Shown in pieces: positions 16,609 to 24,228 of a stretch of 24,228 nucleotides of DNA. Made by a program: the position numbers and the translations under genes. Source of the stretch: Candidatus Poseidoniaceae archaeon (GTDB lineage Archaea; Thermoplasmatota; Poseidoniia; Poseidoniales; Poseidoniaceae); NCBI GenBank assembly GCA_013330285.1, contig DUIP01000118.1, positions 11,914 to 36,141 of the forward strand. The letters run 5' to 3'. Positions within the stretch are counted from its first letter, which is position 1, and every line of letters starts with the position of its first letter. Below the pieces are notes generated by a model, which saw nothing but the letters and a program-made list of their open reading frames with translations, was not told the DNA's origin and did no database searches.

Positions 16609-18186
16609 GCGAGCAAACCAATGTGGCAGCGGTCGTTCGTATCCTACCAAGCGTAATCCACCAATTGCAGCAGTTTCGTGGTCGAGTGCACGCAAATTCG
16701 CTCGTTGCAGTCGATCGATTGAATCAAGCCCGAGTCTTGAGAGGACACCAGCCATATCTTGGTGAAGAGTCTGCAACCAGTGCACAAGATCACTGGCATC
16801 AGCCATCGGTACTTCACAGGCAATGATTTTGATTCCAGATGCCTTGAGGACGGCAAGGTCATGAGCGGTTGCAGAAAGTCCGAGTAAAACGCCTACGTCG
16901 GTATGAGTTCCTTCGAGGTTGGATTTTGCTGAACGACCTATGATCGGTAATGCTGCAGCTTCTGGGACTCCACTTCCGTCTTCGATTCTCGAAATAGCAA
17001 GGTCCGCTTTGTGATGAGCGGCTCGCACATGGAGGTTGGTGGTGCGACCTAAGCCATTAATGATGCCAAATGGCTTTTCTTTACCCATGAGGGTCCGAAC
17101 AGCGACAAAGAATCCATCCAGTTGTTCGGAATTCATTGCAGGCAAATGGTCAAAGTCAAACACGGCACCAGCAGACGCCTCCAAAAGTTCGGGCGCATCC
17201 GCAAGATTATGTTCATCGACAAGGGCGAAGTCAATGCTTCGAGGATTCGAACGGGTGAGGAATGGTTGTTGGGCGAGAATCGATGCTGCGTGGGGTGAAG
17301 CGTCCTTTGGAAGGGACAATTCCTTTCCATCCGGAAGAATGGCCATGAGCGGTAATGGCAAAGCAACTGGTGTGCCCATATCACCTCGCTCGCCAACAAG
17401 AGTGACCGTGTCATATGTCGCGTAGGATTGCTGGTGTTGGCGATCGTTTGGAACGAGGCCAATCATTGAGAGGTCAGAAGCAGAAACTTGGCCACCTTCC
17501 CGTTCAACTTCAATGATTTCAGTAGGCGTAAGGCAAACGGCATCTGAAGGGATTTCGAGTTCTTCATCGTTCAGTTGCTTGTTGATGGATTTGACCTCTG
17601 CAGCCGTAAGCGGACGAAGTGAAACTCCGTTTGGAGGTGTTGGGCATCGTCCGTTGATGACAATTCGGCCACCTTGCATACCGGCTCCCGGGTCGCTTCC
17701 AACGTCACCATGAATGACGATCAGTCCATCACGCATACCACCACCGACACGCGCTCCGGTTGCCCCCCGAACGATCAACAGTCCCCCTTCCATGTAAGCG
17801 CCAGCGTCACTGCCAGCACCATCGAGGATGCTGATTTTCCCATCCCGCATGGCATAACCAGCGTAGTCGCCTGCTAGGCGTTCACATACGATCGTATTCC
17901 CTCTGTTTCCCGCACCTAAAAATGCGCCTGAATCTCCCTGAATTGTGAATGTTCCACCGCTGCCAAACGGCGCAGTCCAAGAACCAAGGACACCCAATGC
18001 TCGCATTCGTGCCCCTTCGGGGAGGTTTGGGCAGAGCCCAAGTTCCCCATTCTTTGGCACAGGTTCGCCAGCATTTGTCCACCCAATTCGCAAAATAGCG
18101 TTCTGTTCGGCGGCGGCGATCAGTCGCGGACCGAGTTTAGAATTGATGTTGAAAGAGCGTTCAACGACATCTTGGGCATCGGCCAT
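16606..18186 (-). CDS. GXGXG-domain protein fused to a degenerate glutamate-synthase FMN-domain-like region
   Basis: 526 residues from the ATG at 18186. A TTG at 18213 extends the frame by 9 residues. Residues ~75-182 are a right-handed beta-helix of the GXGXG type (repeated G-x-x-x-G: GDYAGYAMRDGKISI, GSDAGAYMEGGLLIV, GARVGGGMRDGLIVI, GSDPGAGMQGGRIVI). This domain is shared by the GltB C-terminus (COG0070) and formylmethanofuran dehydrogenase subunit C. The C-terminal ~230 residues resemble the end of the GltB FMN domain: ADLAISRIEDGSG near 394-406, where DGGTGA is expected, and a final helical part (MAGVLSRLGLDSIDRLQRAN, then GYERPLP). The Fe-S cysteines (CxxxxxCxxxxC) and most of the FMN site are missing. 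Domain order is inverted relative to GltB. Glutamate synthase activity is doubtful. It heads the operon with pheT and the SRAP gene. Confidence 0.75.
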   Translation of the reverse strand: MADAQDVVERSFNINSKLGPRLIAAAEQNAILRIGWTNAGEPVPKNGELGLCPNLPEGARMRALGVLGSWTAPFGSGGTFTIQGDSGAFLGAGNRGNTIVCERLAGDYAGYAMRDGKISILDGAGSDAGAYMEGGLLIVRGATGARVGGGMRDGLIVIHGDVGSDPGAGMQGGRIVINGRCPTPPNGVSLRPLTAAEVKSINKQLNDEELEIPSDAVCLTPTEIIEVEREGGQVSASDLSMIGLVPNDRQHQQSYATYDTVTLVGERGDMGTPVALPLPLMAILPDGKELSLPKDASPHAASILAQQPFLTRSNPRSIDFALVDEHNLADAPELLEASAGAVFDFDHLPAMNSEQLDGFFVAVRTLMGKEKPFGIINGLGRTTNLHVRAAHHKADLAISRIEDGSGVPEAAALPIIGRSAKSNLEGTHTDVGVLLGLSATAHDLAVLKASGIKIIACEVPMADASDLVHWLQTLHQDMAGVLSRLGLDSIDRLQRANLRALDHETAAIGGLRLVGYERPLPHWFAR

Positions 18187-18346
18187 GATGAAACGCTGTC
18201 GCTTCCTATCCAAATAGGCTCCCGTTTAGATGCACTGGAAATTCCATTTCTTTAATGACAATAAACGAGCGAAATCAAATTTCTAAAACCATCAAAATCA
18301 ACGATGTGTTAATAGAGGGTCTTCAAGGGCACCAATGCTGAGAATC
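18187..18346. promoter_or_regulatory. Divergent promoter region between the GXGXG-protein operon and gap
   Basis: At about 160 bp this is the longest non-coding stretch in the window. It is clearly AT-rich from 18240 to 18314 in an otherwise roughly balanced sequence. TTTCTTTAATGACAATAAA at 18247-18265 could serve the minus-strand operon. GTTAATAG at 18308-18315 lies about 25 nt before the ATG at 18335 and about 35 nt before 18347, a distance compatible with a TATA element and a very short leader for gap. No RNA gene or operator palindrome was recognised. Confidence 0.5.
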
Positions 18347-19384
18347 ATGACCATCAAAGTGGCAATCAACGGATATGGAACTATTGGGAAGCGAGTGGCT
18401 GATGCTGTCGATGCTCAAAACGATATGGAAATTGTCGGTGTGACGAAGACCCGTCCAGCATTCGGTTGTGATTTAGCTGTTCGAAAGGGCTACCCTATTT
18501 TCTGCACCTATGACGATGCGGACCGAATTGCTGCATTTGCTGCGGCTGGTTATACCTGTCACGGTGGATTGAGCGACTTGCTTGAAATTGCAGATATTGT
18601 GGTCGATTGTTCACCCGGCAAAGTCGGTGCTTCGAACAAGGAAAAATACCAGGCTGCTGGTGTAAAATGGATTTTCCAAGGTGGCGAAAAGCATGCGATG
18701 ACCGAAATGTCCTACACCTCTTCAGCAAATCACGCTGCGAATCTCGGTGTCGAAGGTACTCGTGTCGTGTCATGCAACACAACGGGTCTATCGCGCACCC
18801 TTGTGCCATTGTACGAACACTGTGGCTCCCTTTCGGTTGAATGCACAATGATTCGCCGTGCTGCTGATCCCGGCGATTCCAACAAAGGACCCATCAACGC
18901 CATCAAACCAGTGCTCAAAGTACCATCTCATCACGGGCCTGACGTCATGACGGTAAAACCTGAAATCCAAATCAATTCGATGGCTGTAGCCGTTCCAACA
19001 ACCATCATGCACGTCCACGTGATCGTTGCAACACTACCAGAGGGTCATGGACTCACAACGGAATCGGTTCTCTCAATGTGGTCCCAACGCCCAAGAATCG
19101 TCATTATGAACGGTTCTGAAACTGGCATCACTACGACTGCAGAAGTTATGGAATTCGCACGAGACATTGGGCGAAAGTGGGGTGATTTGCACGAGATTTT
19201 TGTATGGGAAGATGGTGTGAAGTTAGAAGGAAATACCCTTTACTATTTCCAAGCCATTCACCAAGAGTCTGACGTCATCCCTGAAAATGTTGATGCCATT
19301 CGGGCTTTGATGGATGCTGAAGCGGATTGGCTGGTGTCTGTGGCAAAGACAGACGATGCAATTTCTGCTTACAATAACCTCTGA
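18347..19384 (+). CDS. gap: Type II glyceraldehyde-3-phosphate dehydrogenase (archaeal, phosphorylating)
   Basis: 345 residues from the ATG at 18347 (MTIKVAINGYGTIGKRV), the usual archaeal start. An ATG at 18335 adds only MLRI. It catalyses the reversible conversion of glyceraldehyde 3-phosphate to 1,3-bisphosphoglycerate with NAD(P)+. The Rossmann motif GYGTIGKRV opens the protein. The catalytic Cys is C143 in VSCNTTGLSR, and the His-containing segment IMHVHVIVA follows. The phosphate-binding RRAADPGDSNKGPINA segment is typical of type II enzymes and absent from bacterial type I GAPDH. The direction of flux (glycolysis or gluconeogenesis) cannot be told from sequence. The gene appears monocistronic, with a hairpin 15 nt after its stop. 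Confidence 0.96.
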   Translation: MTIKVAINGYGTIGKRVADAVDAQNDMEIVGVTKTRPAFGCDLAVRKGYPIFCTYDDADRIAAFAAAGYTCHGGLSDLLEIADIVVDCSPGKVGASNKEKYQAAGVKWIFQGGEKHAMTEMSYTSSANHAANLGVEGTRVVSCNTTGLSRTLVPLYEHCGSLSVECTMIRRAADPGDSNKGPINAIKPVLKVPSHHGPDVMTVKPEIQINSMAVAVPTTIMHVHVIVATLPEGHGLTTESVLSMWSQRPRIVIMNGSETGITTTAEVMEFARDIGRKWGDLHEIFVWEDGVKLEGNTLYYFQAIHQESDVIPENVDAIRALMDAEADWLVSVAKTDDAISAYNNL

Positions 19385-19399
19385 GCAGAGCAATCGGTC

Positions 19400-19416
19400 G
19401 TGCCCCGTAGGGGCAC
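19400..19416 (+). terminator. Perfect GC-rich hairpin after gap
   Basis: GTGCCCC (19400-19406), loop GTA, and GGGGCAC (19410-19416) form a perfect 7-bp stem with a 3-nt loop, 15 nt after the gap stop and 43 nt before the subtilase ATG. No uninterrupted T-run follows (the sequence continues AATCAAGGGGCGTTTTC), so it is not a classical bacterial intrinsic terminator, and archaeal termination relies mainly on T-tracts. It may instead stabilise the gap mRNA 3' end, or be a transcription-factor palindrome for the downstream gene. Confidence 0.45.
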
Positions 19417-19459
19417 AATCAAGGGGCGTTTTCAAAAAGGTCCCACAAGTCGCTATCGT

Positions 19460-22400
19460 ATGCAAGCACTACGCCGACCGCTTTTCATGCTTGTTCTGTT
19501 GGTGTTTACCTCGCTTTCACCAATGCTGACGGTCAGTTCAATGCCTGTTGAATCTGGTACACCCTCTGATGATGCCATCATGACTGAGGAGCAACGTCTC
19601 GCCCTCGCAGCCTCAATGTGGCATGTCCTCAGTCCAGAGGAATTGATTCAAGTTCCCCTCCAACCATCAACCGGCATCCTCAGGATGAACATCGGTAGTT
19701 TCGATCCACTTGCAGACGACCATCCACTGCCAGCAGTAGGCCTCTATGATTCGAATGATTTTGTCAAGACAGGGCTGGCTATTGTACAACTCCATGCCCA
19801 TGATGGCGTGATGTTGGAACAACTGGTCGAACGCCATTCCTTCACCCCCATTGATTTCATCGGAGATGAAGCATGGTTGGTTCGTTTGGCCGACCCGCCA
19901 ACTGAGTCGATCCGTCAATTGTATGCCGACGATGATGTTCGTTGGATTGGAGCCCAACACCCTGGCTGGCGAATTGACTCTACGCTGCTGTTCGATCCCG
20001 CCATTGAACGTCTTGCTTTAGTGCCAGCCGCAGACTTGGCCTATGGTGGATTTGAATCTCTCAGCCTTGACCTCATCCGCATGGGCGCCCACAATGCTTG
20101 GTGTGGCGTTGGTGTGTGCGAAGTCGAACTCCCAGCACAATTTGCACCATCATTTATTGCCTCAGCAGCCAGTGATGGGCGAATCATTTGGATTGAGCCA
20201 ACAGTGGAATTTTCACTTCATAACGCTGCGGCAGCAGCTGCTTCAGGTGTTTTGAATGTTGGGAACAACGCCACCTTCACACTCGATGGTTCCGGTGAGA
20301 TGATTGCGATTGCTGACACCGGGTTGGATCAAGATCATCCCGATTTATCTGGTAGGGTGGCAGGCGTTTACACACAATATGGACTCGATTCATCGCCAGC
20401 TGATTCCAACACCGGTCACGGGACTCATATTGCCGTTTCTGCCCTTGGTAGTGGCCAAAGCAACGCGAGTTCGACCGGTATGGCGCCGAGTGCCGACCTT
20501 GTCATGTATGCTCTAGAACACGACCCGACTGGAGTCTTTGGCCGAATTGGTTCAATTTACGATTTGCTTAGAGATGCAGAACAAATGACGGCTCGAGTTG
20601 CCATCAATGCATGGGGTGCAAATGGAAACTATGGGCAATACTCTGCTGACTCACGTTCGGTTGACATCCTCGTGCATGACAAGCCTGCAATGCTACCACT
20701 GTTCTCGGTTGGCGATCGTGGAGCCCAAGGTGCTTCACAAATCACGCCACCGAGCACGGCCAAGAACGTGCTCGCTATCGGTGCCTCTGGTACGGGTACA
20801 ACCCTCGATACCGTGGCTTCTTTTTCCAGCAACGGCCCGAGCCTTGATGGTCGAATCAAGCCAGATTTAGTGGCTCCTGGGGTCGACCTGTGTTCAGGTC
20901 GAGCTGAGGAAGCAAAAACATCGCCTGGGACGGCATGTGCAAGTGAAACCCATGCCAATGGAGATGATGTCTACACCTCGCTTTCTGGTACTTCTCAAGC
21001 CACAGCCATCGCAGGGGGAGTCGCTGCGCTCACTCGAGAATTCATACGTGAAGAAGTTGGAATCAACTCACCATCAGGCTCCCTCGTCAAAGCAGCCATG
21101 ATCAATGGCGCCAGAGACCTCGGGGCTGCAGATATACCAAACGATGCTGAAGGTTGGGGGCAAGTCGACCTTGAACGCACGGTTCTTCCAGTCTGGGATC
21201 CATCCTCGCCAAGCACAAGTGCACTTACCACTTTCATGGATGACAACACGCCACTGGATGCAGGATTTGGTCTGCTTTACGCGTTCGAGATGGATGCGAG
21301 TCATGGCGTTGACATCACCCTCGTCTGGTCTGATGTTGCAGGTTCTGCCAATGCTGCGCAGAGTGATTCGAGGCTCGTAAATAATCTTGATTTGGTGCTT
21401 GTCGACCCATCAGGCAATGAGTGGTACGGCAATAATTTCGCAAATGGGTTCACCTCGAGCGGTCAGTCGTCGGATGCCATCAACAACGTAGAACGAATCA
21501 AAATCGCCCCTGGCAGCCTGACACAAACCGGACAATGGTTGGTGAAAGTGCTTCACCGCGGCGGTACGACTCAAGATTTCGGACTCGTCGTCACAGCTGA
21601 TGCAACACCAAACCCTCAAGCCGATTTGGCCTTGTATGACGGTAGCATCATCCCTTCGTCCCCTGAACCACTTCGCAATGACTTGATCGCCATTCGCATA
21701 GGATGGATCAACCAAGGGACACTAGCAACAAGCACCTTCCGAGTGATTTTCGAAGACTTAACTTCAGGCGAGACACTCTTTGAAGGCGACCGACCAGGTT
21801 TGGCAGCAGGTACAATTGATTCATTATTGATTCAACATCAGTTTTTGACCACCGGCACTCACAGCATGAGGTTGCGGGTAGATACCAATGATCAAGTGGC
21901 AGAAATGAATGATGGAACCACTGGTGTTGACAATAACATCTGGGAGCAAGATATCGAGGTCACAGCTCTTGGCGTTCGTGTTGTTGCGCTCAATAGTGAT
22001 GGTACCGTTCCAATCACAGCAGAAGACAGAGAAGCTGCAGCCCTGCGTACATTTGACGTTCGAAATCAAACTGGTATCGATATTCCAATTCATATTCTTC
22101 ATGAAGGCACTGGCGAGAAGAACGTAACACTGAGCGTAACCAATGTTCAAGTTCCACAACCGGGACGACCAGATTTCCTGCTTTCACCAGTCGATACATG
22201 GTCAAAGAGCGTCTCACAATTAGGACCCTACACTGTTCAAGGGCAAGGCGAAGCAGGTGATTTCCAATTGCTCACCATCCACCTTGAAGACGAAGACGCC
22301 AACCTCGACGACCCCTCCTCGCCGCGATACGCTCGCGCAGGCACATTCGTCGTTGATGTGACTGCGAGGTACCAAGACAACCCTACTGTGGCCCATACGC

Positions 22401-24228
22401 AGCGAATGACCTTCGTCATCGAACAACTGGATGAAGTCCTCATCACGCCTCTTGGTACTGAAGGTTTGGAGGCAGAGCCTGGCGACTCAGCCGGATTTAG
22501 AATCTCAGTTGCCAACATAGGGAATTCTCCTGCTCAGTATTCGATCAGTTGCGAATCGGAAAACCGATGGCAGATTATGCTTAAGGATACCAATTCCTCA
22601 ACCTTAGAAATTGAAGCCATTGGCATTCTTGAATACCGTGCGATTAAGATTGACCTCTTTGTGCCACCAGTGGTGAATGGCGTGCCGCTCACTGGGTCGA
22701 CAGATACTGTGACCTGCTATGTGACCTCTGGCACCGATGCTTCCATGAACTTCAGTGAGTCAGCGACCATCACAGTTCTGCCTCAACAATCATTTGATGC
22801 TGATCTGTATGATGATCTTGGGGCTATTGGGCCTTCTTCATCGAATCGAGAAGTCCTCGTGGACAGCGGCGAACAGGTCAGCATGAACCTCACTGTTGAA
22901 AACACAGGGAACACTGACCTTGAACTCCTGGTGAAGGTTCAACCTTCGAACCCAACATGGCCAATCGAAGTAACCGTGGATGGGCAAACCGATGCTCGAC
23001 AAGTTACGATCGAAATTGCACCTGGTGTCTCGATTTCTGTGAACTTCCTCTTTGGCGTCCCCAGCGTCGCTGAGGAAGGTGAGGCCAACAGTTTTGTCAT
23101 CCGTACAGAATTTACAGCTCAGGTCTTCATCTCCAACACTACAGTGCTTAAGGTGAAGGATGAACTTGCTGTTGCGCTTGAGGGGCCTGAGGACAACATG
23201 ATTGAAACCGTCATTGGCTCGACCTTTAGTTATGGCAACTTCAACGTCACCAACACTGGAAATGCACCGCTTACTCTGGCCTGGTCCAATGGACTCGCCC
23301 CAGATGGCTGGACCGTTGGTTTCGCCAATCCAGTCACTTACCTTGAGCCACGGGAAGAAAAGACGATTCGGTTTGGTCTCATTCCCCCTGCAAATGCACC
23401 TGCTGAGGATAAGGCCTTTGATTTACTCATCACGGTAACTGGTGGAAATAATGGCCGTCTTGTCGAGTCTTCTGTACGAGTTGATATTGCTGTTCTTCCC
23501 TCCGAATTTGCCAACTTGACTGTTGCAGACGACACGATTCGCCCATACAGAAGCATCGCCAAGGAAGAGGGTGCAACTCAATCAATCGTCGTTCGTAACG
23601 ATGGCAATCTACCGATCGATGGCACCCTTGGTGCTTCGGTTGTCGACAGTGATGGCAACGCTTCTTCTGACTGGAGCGTCTCTTTTTCCGATGCCTCAAT
23701 TGAGAACCTAGGCGTTGGTGAAAGCCTTACTGTTGAGGTCACCGTGACGCCAAAGGCTTCTGCAAGCAAGGGTCTCATGTACACTCAAATCACCTTGACC
23801 AGCGGCGAGAATGAAATTGGAATTTTTGAAATAGAAACCACCGTTTCATCCGTGGACAGCAATGGTGGTTTGTTTGCCGTTCTACCACTCTACGTTTCGA
23901 TTCCACTCATCGGAGTATTGATTGCAATCGGAATGGTTCTGGCTCTTCGTATGAAGCGCAGTGGGGAATTGGAAGATGATGGGAGCGAACTTGTTGCACC
24001 AGATGCATTTGTGAATCCTGATCACCTTGGAACCCGCCGCGACGAAGCGCTTGACATCGGTCATGCAGTCAATGAAATAGCAAGTGGGGAAGTCTCGAAA
24101 GATGAAATTGCGGCGGCTCTTGCTCAATCACTTAATTTGCCAGCGGCCCCTGCTGCAGTGCCCAAAGGCATGCCTCCTCGAGGCCTACCTCCCAAGGGCG
24201 CCCTACCAGCGGGTTTGCCACCAGCAGG
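19460..24228 (+). CDS. Giant surface-anchored subtilase (peptidase S8, KP-43-like) with CARDB/NEW3-like stalk, partial
   Basis: Open from the ATG at 19460 through the window end: at least 1589 residues, C-terminus missing. Signal peptide MQALRRPLFMLVLLVFTSLSP. A ~250-residue pro-region precedes the S8 domain. The triad is visible: D286 (IAIADTGLDQDHPDL), H320 (GHGTHIA), S512 (LSGTSQATA). The layout ADSRSVD... TAKNVLAIGAS... DGRIKPDLVAPG, then a beta-sandwich with ITLVWSD and LVNNLDLVL, matches the KP-43 subgroup. The oxyanion-hole position, normally Asn in a GN motif, is Asp419 (SVGDRGAQG). From about residue 730 onward are CARDB/NEW3-like repeats (ENTGNTDLEL, VTNTGNAPLTL, VRNDGNLPIDG). A membrane helix lies near 1474-1496 (LPLYVSIPLIGVLIAIGMVLAL), then a basic stop, a short helix (EIASGEVSKDEIAAALAQ) and a Pro/Gly/Leu repeat tail. 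Probably degrades extracellular protein at the cell surface. Confidence 0.9.
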   Translation, partial: MQALRRPLFMLVLLVFTSLSPMLTVSSMPVESGTPSDDAIMTEEQRLALAASMWHVLSPEELIQVPLQPSTGILRMNIGSFDPLADDHPLPAVGLYDSNDFVKTGLAIVQLHAHDGVMLEQLVERHSFTPIDFIGDEAWLVRLADPPTESIRQLYADDDVRWIGAQHPGWRIDSTLLFDPAIERLALVPAADLAYGGFESLSLDLIRMGAHNAWCGVGVCEVELPAQFAPSFIASAASDGRIIWIEPTVEFSLHNAAAAAASGVLNVGNNATFTLDGSGEMIAIADTGLDQDHPDLSGRVAGVYTQYGLDSSPADSNTGHGTHIAVSALGSGQSNASSTGMAPSADLVMYALEHDPTGVFGRIGSIYDLLRDAEQMTARVAINAWGANGNYGQYSADSRSVDILVHDKPAMLPLFSVGDRGAQGASQITPPSTAKNVLAIGASGTGTTLDTVASFSSNGPSLDGRIKPDLVAPGVDLCSGRAEEAKTSPGTACASETHANGDDVYTSLSGTSQATAIAGGVAALTREFIREEVGINSPSGSLVKAAMINGARDLGAADIPNDAEGWGQVDLERTVLPVWDPSSPSTSALTTFMDDNTPLDAGFGLLYAFEMDASHGVDITLVWSDVAGSANAAQSDSRLVNNLDLVLVDPSGNEWYGNNFANGFTSSGQSSDAINNVERIKIAPGSLTQTGQWLVKVLHRGGTTQDFGLVVTADATPNPQADLALYDGSIIPSSPEPLRNDLIAIRIGWINQGTLATSTFRVIFEDLTSGETLFEGDRPGLAAGTIDSLLIQHQFLTTGTHSMRLRVDTNDQVAEMNDGTTGVDNNIWEQDIEVTALGVRVVALNSDGTVPITAEDREAAALRTFDVRNQTGIDIPIHILHEGTGEKNVTLSVTNVQVPQPGRPDFLLSPVDTWSKSVSQLGPYTVQGQGEAGDFQLLTIHLEDEDANLDDPSSPRYARAGTFVVDVTARYQDNPTVAHTQRMTFVIEQLDEVLITPLGTEGLEAEPGDSAGFRISVANIGNSPAQYSISCESENRWQIMLKDTNSSTLEIEAIGILEYRAIKIDLFVPPVVNGVPLTGSTDTVTCYVTSGTDASMNFSESATITVLPQQSFDADLYDDLGAIGPSSSNREVLVDSGEQVSMNLTVENTGNTDLELLVKVQPSNPTWPIEVTVDGQTDARQVTIEIAPGVSISVNFLFGVPSVAEEGEANSFVIRTEFTAQVFISNTTVLKVKDELAVALEGPEDNMIETVIGSTFSYGNFNVTNTGNAPLTLAWSNGLAPDGWTVGFANPVTYLEPREEKTIRFGLIPPANAPAEDKAFDLLITVTGGNNGRLVESSVRVDIAVLPSEFANLTVADDTIRPYRSIAKEEGATQSIVVRNDGNLPIDGTLGASVVDSDGNASSDWSVSFSDASIENLGVGESLTVEVTVTPKASASKGLMYTQITLTSGENEIGIFEIETTVSSVDSNGGLFAVLPLYVSIPLIGVLIAIGMVLALRMKRSGELEDDGSELVAPDAFVNPDHLGTRRDEALDIGHAVNEIASGEVSKDEIAAALAQSLNLPAAPAAVPKGMPPRGLPPKGALPAGLPPA

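Noticed and set aside
1..24228. CRISPR arrays, insertion sequences, integrase/att sites, phage or defence genes
   Set aside because: Reading both strands showed no regularly spaced direct repeats, no transposase or integrase motifs and no phage-like genes; the region looks like a core chromosomal segment.

Overview
The window looks like a piece of a marine euryarchaeal chromosome. The most likely source is Marine Group II (Candidatus Poseidoniales, Thermoplasmatota), inferred from the gene set and not from a database match. The archaeal signs are a phosphorylating type II glyceraldehyde-3-phosphate dehydrogenase, archaeal-type ribosomal protein uS15, archaeal-type GluRS and PheRS beta, archaeal RNase HII, and an ArcS-type archaeosine synthase with its PC-x3-KPY-x2-S-x2-H signature. 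The gene packing is very dense: no gap exceeds about 160 bp, several neighbours overlap by 4 nt, and three convergent pairs have back-to-back stop codons. I see no tRNA, rRNA, CRISPR array, insertion sequence or sign of recent transfer.

Layout. 1-114: C-terminal end of an unidentified gene. 115-2343 (-): large secreted or surface protein with one C-terminal membrane anchor and a cytoplasmic tail, divergent from arcS (2428-4203, +). 4317-8259 (+): rpsO (uS15), a RecJ/DHH-like protein that seems to have lost its catalytic motifs, a small helical protein, and a surface protein ending in three membrane helices and a zinc ribbon. 13700-8261 (-): a tight operon of an 826-aa surface protein with beta-sandwich repeats, RNase HII, glutamyl-tRNA synthetase and a two-CBS-domain protein. 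13795-14169 (+): small hypothetical protein. 18186-14170 (-): operon of a GXGXG/glutamate-synthase-like fusion, PheRS beta and an SRAP (HMCES/YedK-type) protein. 18347-19384 (+): GAPDH. 19460 to the window end (+): a very large subtilase (at least 1589 residues, unfinished) with CARDB/NEW3-like stalk domains, a membrane anchor and a proline-rich tail.

Themes. Translation is the main housekeeping theme (uS15, GluRS, PheRS beta, archaeosine tRNA modification), with DNA maintenance genes in the same operons (RNase HII, SRAP, RecJ-like). Four long surface proteins share one plan: signal peptide, extracellular beta-rich region, C-terminal membrane helix or helices, cytoplasmic tail. The points most worth a second look are the apparently inactive RecJ-like protein beside rpsO, the inverted and eroded glutamate-synthase-like fusion, the subtilase with Asp where the oxyanion-hole Asn is expected, and the surface protein with a cytoplasmic zinc ribbon.
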